Part shown: piece after piece, positions 59,591 to 64,000 of the stretch
Numbering within the stretch: the first letter of the stretch is position 1
How the letters are laid out: the number at the start of each line of letters is the position of its first letter
Assembly (NCBI RefSeq): GCF_046630445.1
Contig: NC_092334.1
Location: 107,636,001 to 107,700,000, forward strand
Direction: 5' to 3'
DNA length: 64,000 nucleotides
Source of the DNA: Rutidosis leptorrhynchoides
Lineage: Eukaryota; Streptophyta; Magnoliopsida; Asterales; Asteraceae
Position numbers and translations under genes: made by a program
Notes under the pieces: generated by a model
Seen by the model: the letters and a program-made list of their open reading frames with translations, nothing else
Told to the model about the DNA's origin: nothing
Database searches by the model: none

Positions 59591-60913
59591 TTTAATTAAC
59601 CTTATATTACTAAAAGTGGTGGAAATTGATGTAGTTTTAGTTATACTTGGTTGTAGTTTCGAGTTTGCGTTCACATTACAAACGGTCCTTCAACATTGCC
59701 TATATTTCTATATCGGTCCCTCAAGTTTACACTTTTTAGGGGTAAAAAGTGTAAATTATATAATCTATCTATAGATTCTATTAAACAATTTCCCTTCTTA
59801 AAAAAAAATCAAAAATAAAAAGAAAAAATTTGAAAGCCTCTTGACGACATCATCATTCTATATTCTATAATTCAAAAATTAAAACTAAAAATATGAAGTT
59901 TAACAAGTACACAGCTTTTTAACACGGGAGTCGAGATTCCTGAAACATCCAAACCCTAAAAAATACACACGAGTCTTGCACCTTGCACCATATCACAAAA
60001 AAGTCATTGATTCAACAAAGGCTTTAAGCATCATCTTTTTGGATTCAACTATCCATCTTCCTTTAAATCACAATCTGGACCTTTCCATTCTTTCAAATTC
60101 CTCATATTTCTGTAAGTTTATGATTCCGTTTATTTTTTTATATGGTTTCTTTTATTGAATTTTGATTATTTCATTATTTTTTTATTGTTATTGAAATTCA
60201 AAAGACATAGTTTAGATTTTTCTTCTCTGTACATTCTTTTCATCTCATTCTCAAAGTTTCTTCTTAAAAATCTTTATTATTGATTTTCTTTTATTTATGT
60301 TTTCTTCTATTTCATATTTGATTTTCAAAAGTTTACATCATCTCGATGATATTTCTTAGATCCACTTCTAGAAAGCAAAGTGATACATATTTATCTGTTA
60401 ACATATATAGGGTTCTTAACCTAAAAGAGATAGCTGTTGGTAGTTGTCGACCGTTTTAGGCTATGGTGGTTGTTTGGTGGTGATAACTATCAATTCTATT
60501 GATTTTTCTCTATTTTTAATCACCATCAACAATATAGATATGATTAATATACATTTTCTGATTTTCGATTGAAGGTAATGATGGTGGTGAATGCTGTTGC
60601 AGTATTTGGTGGGCAATTCTTTCTGGCAAAGAACATGTTCATCATCAACAGACGCGAAGGTATGTTGTGATTATTAGTTTTTATAAATTTTGTCATTTAA
60701 TTGCTTCAAATTTATGTTTATTATTTCTTTAATGAAATTCTAAATAATAGGAGCTGTTGAATTGGTATATGTTAATGTACAACAAGCTTTTATGATTGTA
60801 TCTTGTAGTGGAGAATATTGATCTGGGTTTGGATTCTGTTAACCTCAATCTGAATTTGAGATTAGCTCTGATGATGTATTTGTTCATCTTTTGAGGTTCG
60901 TAGTATTTATGTC
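59591..60913 (+). other. host-like DNA, possible 5' part of a gene
   Basis: AT-rich intergenic sequence to about 59940, then a telobox AAACCCTAAA (59951-59960) and a CT-rich stretch to 60110 followed by TGTAAGTTTAT, the look of a 5' untranslated exon with splice donor. A short candidate exon lies at about 60585-60660, ending GACGCGAAG before GTATGTTG. No protein could be recognised, so I leave it as unassigned. Confidence 0.35.
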
Positions 60914-61821
60914 TTTTTTTTTGGGTAAAGAGTTTCACCCGGTAAATATTTTTATAAAAAATAATAAAAATACAATTAGGAACAACGATCACAAGCGCAC
61001 CTTGCGACCTTATAAACAACCACTAAACAAGCTAGATCCTATAAACAAAACACGGACTAGCAAAACCAAAAGTCAAAAAAATCCATCTAGACAAGGACTA
61101 CCAATTATAACCAACCGGACTTCATACCAAATGGAGTCGTTATTTTAGGATCATTTTTCCCTGCCATAAATACGGCCGTCTCCTCATTGTCAGATTCAAT
61201 ATCACTTGGTTTATCAACAAGGTTGTATGAATCTTTATTTAAGGCTCTGAACGCATTTTGAGTTTTCACCTGAGACCCCTTACTTGTCCCAACATCAAAA
61301 CTTGCCTTATCTACCTTTTGACGGTAGACCAATTTTTGCTTTGGTTTACCAACCGCAATACCCCCTGTGTTCCCCTTTTTCTGATCTAATGATGCATGAC
61401 CTTTTCCTTTTTTCTTAGTCACCTCTTGGAACCCATCTGTATCCGTCTGAATAACTTTTTGACCATCTTCATTATGTTTCTCCACCACTTTAGCAATAAT
61501 ATGTTTCGGGCTTTCGACATCTAAGTGACTGAAAACACAACAACAAGTACATCTCGGAGGCTTCCATTCATATTCCACCTTCACAATATCAATGGTCCGA
61601 CTAACACCATCCATGCCAGGGGTAGCAACACGTAAGCTTTCCATCAATTCCCTTTTGGCAGAAATTTCAATCAAGGCTCTAGCAAAATCAGGCCTACCCC
61701 ACGCCTCCATACACATGGTGCTAGTATATGAGTCAAGCATCATTGGCCCCCCAAGCTTTGAAGCAATCATGCTTAAACCTTCATCATTAAACCAAGCTAA
61801 TGGAACGTCGTAAAATTTTCC
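60914..61821 (-). mobile_element. LINE fragment: ORF1 (zinc-knuckle type) joined to 3' tail, ORF2 missing
   Basis: On the minus strand an open frame from 61821 (GKFYDVPLAWFNDEGLS) to 61105, with SKLGGPMMLDSYTSTMC and VEYEWKPPRCTCCCVFSHLD. This is the DUF4283/zinc-knuckle ORF1 type of plant LINEs; the last knuckle Cys is Ser. After the ORF come about 190 bp of non-coding DNA ending in CTCTTTACCC plus nine A (60922-60914), like a LINE 3' end. There is no endonuclease or reverse transcriptase, so the copy is truncated at the 5' end and internally deleted. Confidence 0.7.
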
Positions 61822-61824
61822 TCA

Positions 61825-62429
61825 TAAATATATGATTGTGTTGCTTGCTGATTTCGAAATGCTTATTTGTTGTTTTCTTTCCATTCTTTCAATTTTGATT
61901 TTGATGCATTGGGCTATATGTGTAGATTATGAGAGTATGATTTTTTGAGCCGCAAAGGTCCGCTTCTTCCTTATTATGAGAAATAAAGATTGTTGTGCTA
62001 AAGACTAATATTTCAGGTCATTTTTGACCGGCAGTAATAGTTACTCTATATCTGTTATATGCACACACATATAAGTTTCATGTTGTTTGTATGTTACTAC
62101 TTAGTACATGTATACTATAGTAGTACATTTAGATTTTTTCGTCATAATTATGTTGCTTTATGGATTGATATTAGGGGAAGGACTGATTGTTGTGTGACCA
62201 ATTCCTTTTAGAAGATAATAAAGTTTGATGCTTTTTTGTTGTCAAGTTGATTATTAACAATTTGAGTCTACGTAGTAAGAATGTTATGAAAAGAAGATAA
62301 TTTTATGCTTTTTTTGTCATTGATAAAATATGTGGCTGATAACGTGATAAGAACTTTACAGTCCATAATAGCAGCTTACATGATGGAAGATAACTACATA
62401 TATTAGATTGTATCTCCCTGCGTCTTTAG
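61825..62429 (+). other. non-coding DNA between LINE fragment and terminal exon
   Basis: AT-rich, no motif-bearing ORF. If the exon at 62430 belongs to a gene starting near 60000, this and the LINE would be intronic. Confidence 0.35.
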
Positions 62430-62571
62430 ATTAAAATACATACATCGAAAGTATGCGAAAGCAAAAGATGTGGATGTCCTTCTAAATGAGAAAACAAATG
62501 ATGATGAGTTGAACGAAGATAGATACGACTTAGGAGATGATGATATGACAGCTGGCTCGGTAGAAGTATAG
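62430..62571 (+). CDS. terminal coding exon of an unrecognised gene
   Basis: After the acceptor CGTCTTTAG a 47-codon frame reads LKYIHRKYAKAKDVDVLLNE and then an acidic end DRYDLGDDDMTAGSVEV before TAG (62569-62571). Balanced amino-acid use, lack of stops and a charged C-terminus make it look like real coding sequence, unlike its surroundings. Upstream exons could not be established; I do not recognise the protein. It may be a true last exon or a relic. Confidence 0.45.
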
Positions 62572-64000
62572 TCCAGTTAAGCAATCGTTTTAGCTTCTTG
62601 AATCTATGTGCATTATGGTATAGTTGTTAGATGCTTGTGCTAATTTACTACAGAGTAATTAATTACGTTATGCCTATCTAGAGTCATGAAAAATATGCAG
62701 CTTCGGTGGGTTGGGTAACTTGCATAAATTGTGTGTCTGTTTATTTAATTAGTTTTCTTATCTTATGTTTATGTATGTATATACGTTTGTTTGCTTGTGA
62801 TGTTTTTTTCTTTGGCCATGCTTAAATTGATAGGTAGGTTGTACATATTAATGTTAAGAAGCAAAGATTTTGAAGAGTCTATTAATGTATGGCTTTTAAT
62901 TAATACTACACGCCTAAGAATAGTGATGTTGTAGCAAATAAGAAGGCCAATTCAAGAGAAATCTGATTCGTATAAGTTCATATGAGGTTAGATTATTTTG
63001 TAGAAATGTTTTATTGTTTCTTTTTGTAAAGGTGTATGTGGTTATTTATCATTTGCTAATAAAAATGGATCTGTAGCGAAGAAAGGATAGAGGTTTATTG
63101 CATGTCTAGATGTTTGAAGGCCAATTATCGTGTTTCGAGTCTTCATTGTTTTGATGAAGCTCTCGAGTTTTATAAAGTTTCAGTTTTTAGCAAAAAAAAA
63201 AAAAGTAGTATAATATGCAAAGATTGGTGGCACGGTGGCAATCATATTCAAAACATCTTATGGTAATTTCTAGACAAAATGTTTCATGCTTTTTGTGTAC
63301 TTTATGTCACTTGTGAATTAGCACTTTTTCAATGTAAAAATGGTACTCTAAGTTCCTCATATTTAATTTAAGTGAAGTTCTGAGAATGCGACTGCTTGGG
63401 CTGAAAATCATGATACAATTTAAATGTTGTTAAAATTCAATTCTAATTCTATTGATGCAGTAAAAGTCTTAAAAATATCCACTTAACTTTATGTGTAAAG
63501 GTAAATGGCCTTTGACTTTCAAAAGAAGCCATGGAGTTGGGAACATGAAATGAATAGGTTGAAACTTGGCCAAATGGAGATAATCAGTATGGGTATGTAT
63601 TTCGGCTTATGTGCTTTTCATAGTGTCTAAAAGTGGTAATTTTGAATCATTTCCATATGAATCTTTGGTTCGGGATACATTGAAACTGGCCAAATGAATA
63701 CATGAACATGTTAACTGGGTCGAAAGATGTCTTATGGTAATTATACGCAAATTTTCTCATGTATGTTTTCTTCTAAATCTTCTTTAGTGCATTATATATC
63801 GCTAACCTTTGAAGTGAATACATTGTACATCTAAACTATTCTATAACTATTCTATTTAAAGGTTAAACAATTCATAAACCCGTAAAATTCTAAAATGATG
63901 ATGTCGTTATTTGGTTAATTCATTTGTTAAGAAAAAATTAAAAAGAAAAATGTAAGCCCTTAAGTGATGTCATTAATCTAATAATGATTAATTAAATTAA
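62572..64000 (+). other. AT-rich flanking DNA, no gene seen
   Basis: Possible 3' untranslated region of the preceding exon followed by intergenic DNA. No ORF with motifs, no repeat structure beyond short A and T runs. Confidence 0.5.

Overview
The window is nuclear DNA of a flowering plant. It has intron-rich gene structure, very AT-rich intergenic DNA and layers of nested LTR retrotransposons. The repeat families look like those of Asteraceae genomes; that assignment is from memory of repeat style, not from a search. There are no bacterial, organellar, rRNA, tRNA or CRISPR features.

Layout. (1) 1-4120: two minus-strand LTR-retroelement pieces. An LTR cut by the window edge (called F, 1-1912) lies in the leader of a second element (E), which has a tRNA-Asp primer site at 2217-2234 and an LTR at 2252-4120. 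(2) 4121-5239 and 17705-18849: one stretch of unrecognised degenerate DNA split by element A. (3) 5240-17699: element A, a complete LARD-like Ty3/Gypsy element with 4.2-kb LTRs, 5-bp TSD AGTCG and no gag-pol. (4) 18850-23167: the one clear host gene, TGD3 (ABCI13), the ATPase of the chloroplast-envelope lipid importer. It is intact in ten exons and 340 codons, with a SINE in intron 9. (5) 23878-59582: element D, a Tat-lineage Ty3/Gypsy element (dual RNase H, spliced antisense gene) of about 10.3 kb, opened to 35.7 kb by two later insertions, both in its gag. These are element B (25240-37155, minus, LARD-like, TSD TCCGC) and element C (37703-51167, plus, Tekay/Del-like chromovirus, TSD AATTT). 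(6) 59591-64000: host-like DNA with an internally deleted LINE (60914-61821, minus) and one convincing terminal coding exon of an unrecognised gene (62430-62571).

Relations. A, B and C share R-U5-like LTR ends, initiator-Met primer site, a palindrome before the polypurine tract and an internal second copy of the tract motif, so A and B look like non-autonomous relatives of C-type elements. C has near-identical LTRs, so it is young. It carries two extra ORFs between the 5' LTR and gag: an acidic protein and an F-box/Sel1-like protein of host type. Its gag-pol nevertheless has four in-frame stops. In all three families the family-specific LTR core is bracketed by the same 11-bp inverted motif (GATTCACGAAC ... 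GTTCGTGAATC), which suggests modular exchange of LTR cores. The most unusual observations are this bracket, the F-box cargo, the antisense zinc-knuckle ORF shared by A and B, and the duplicated primer site in B.
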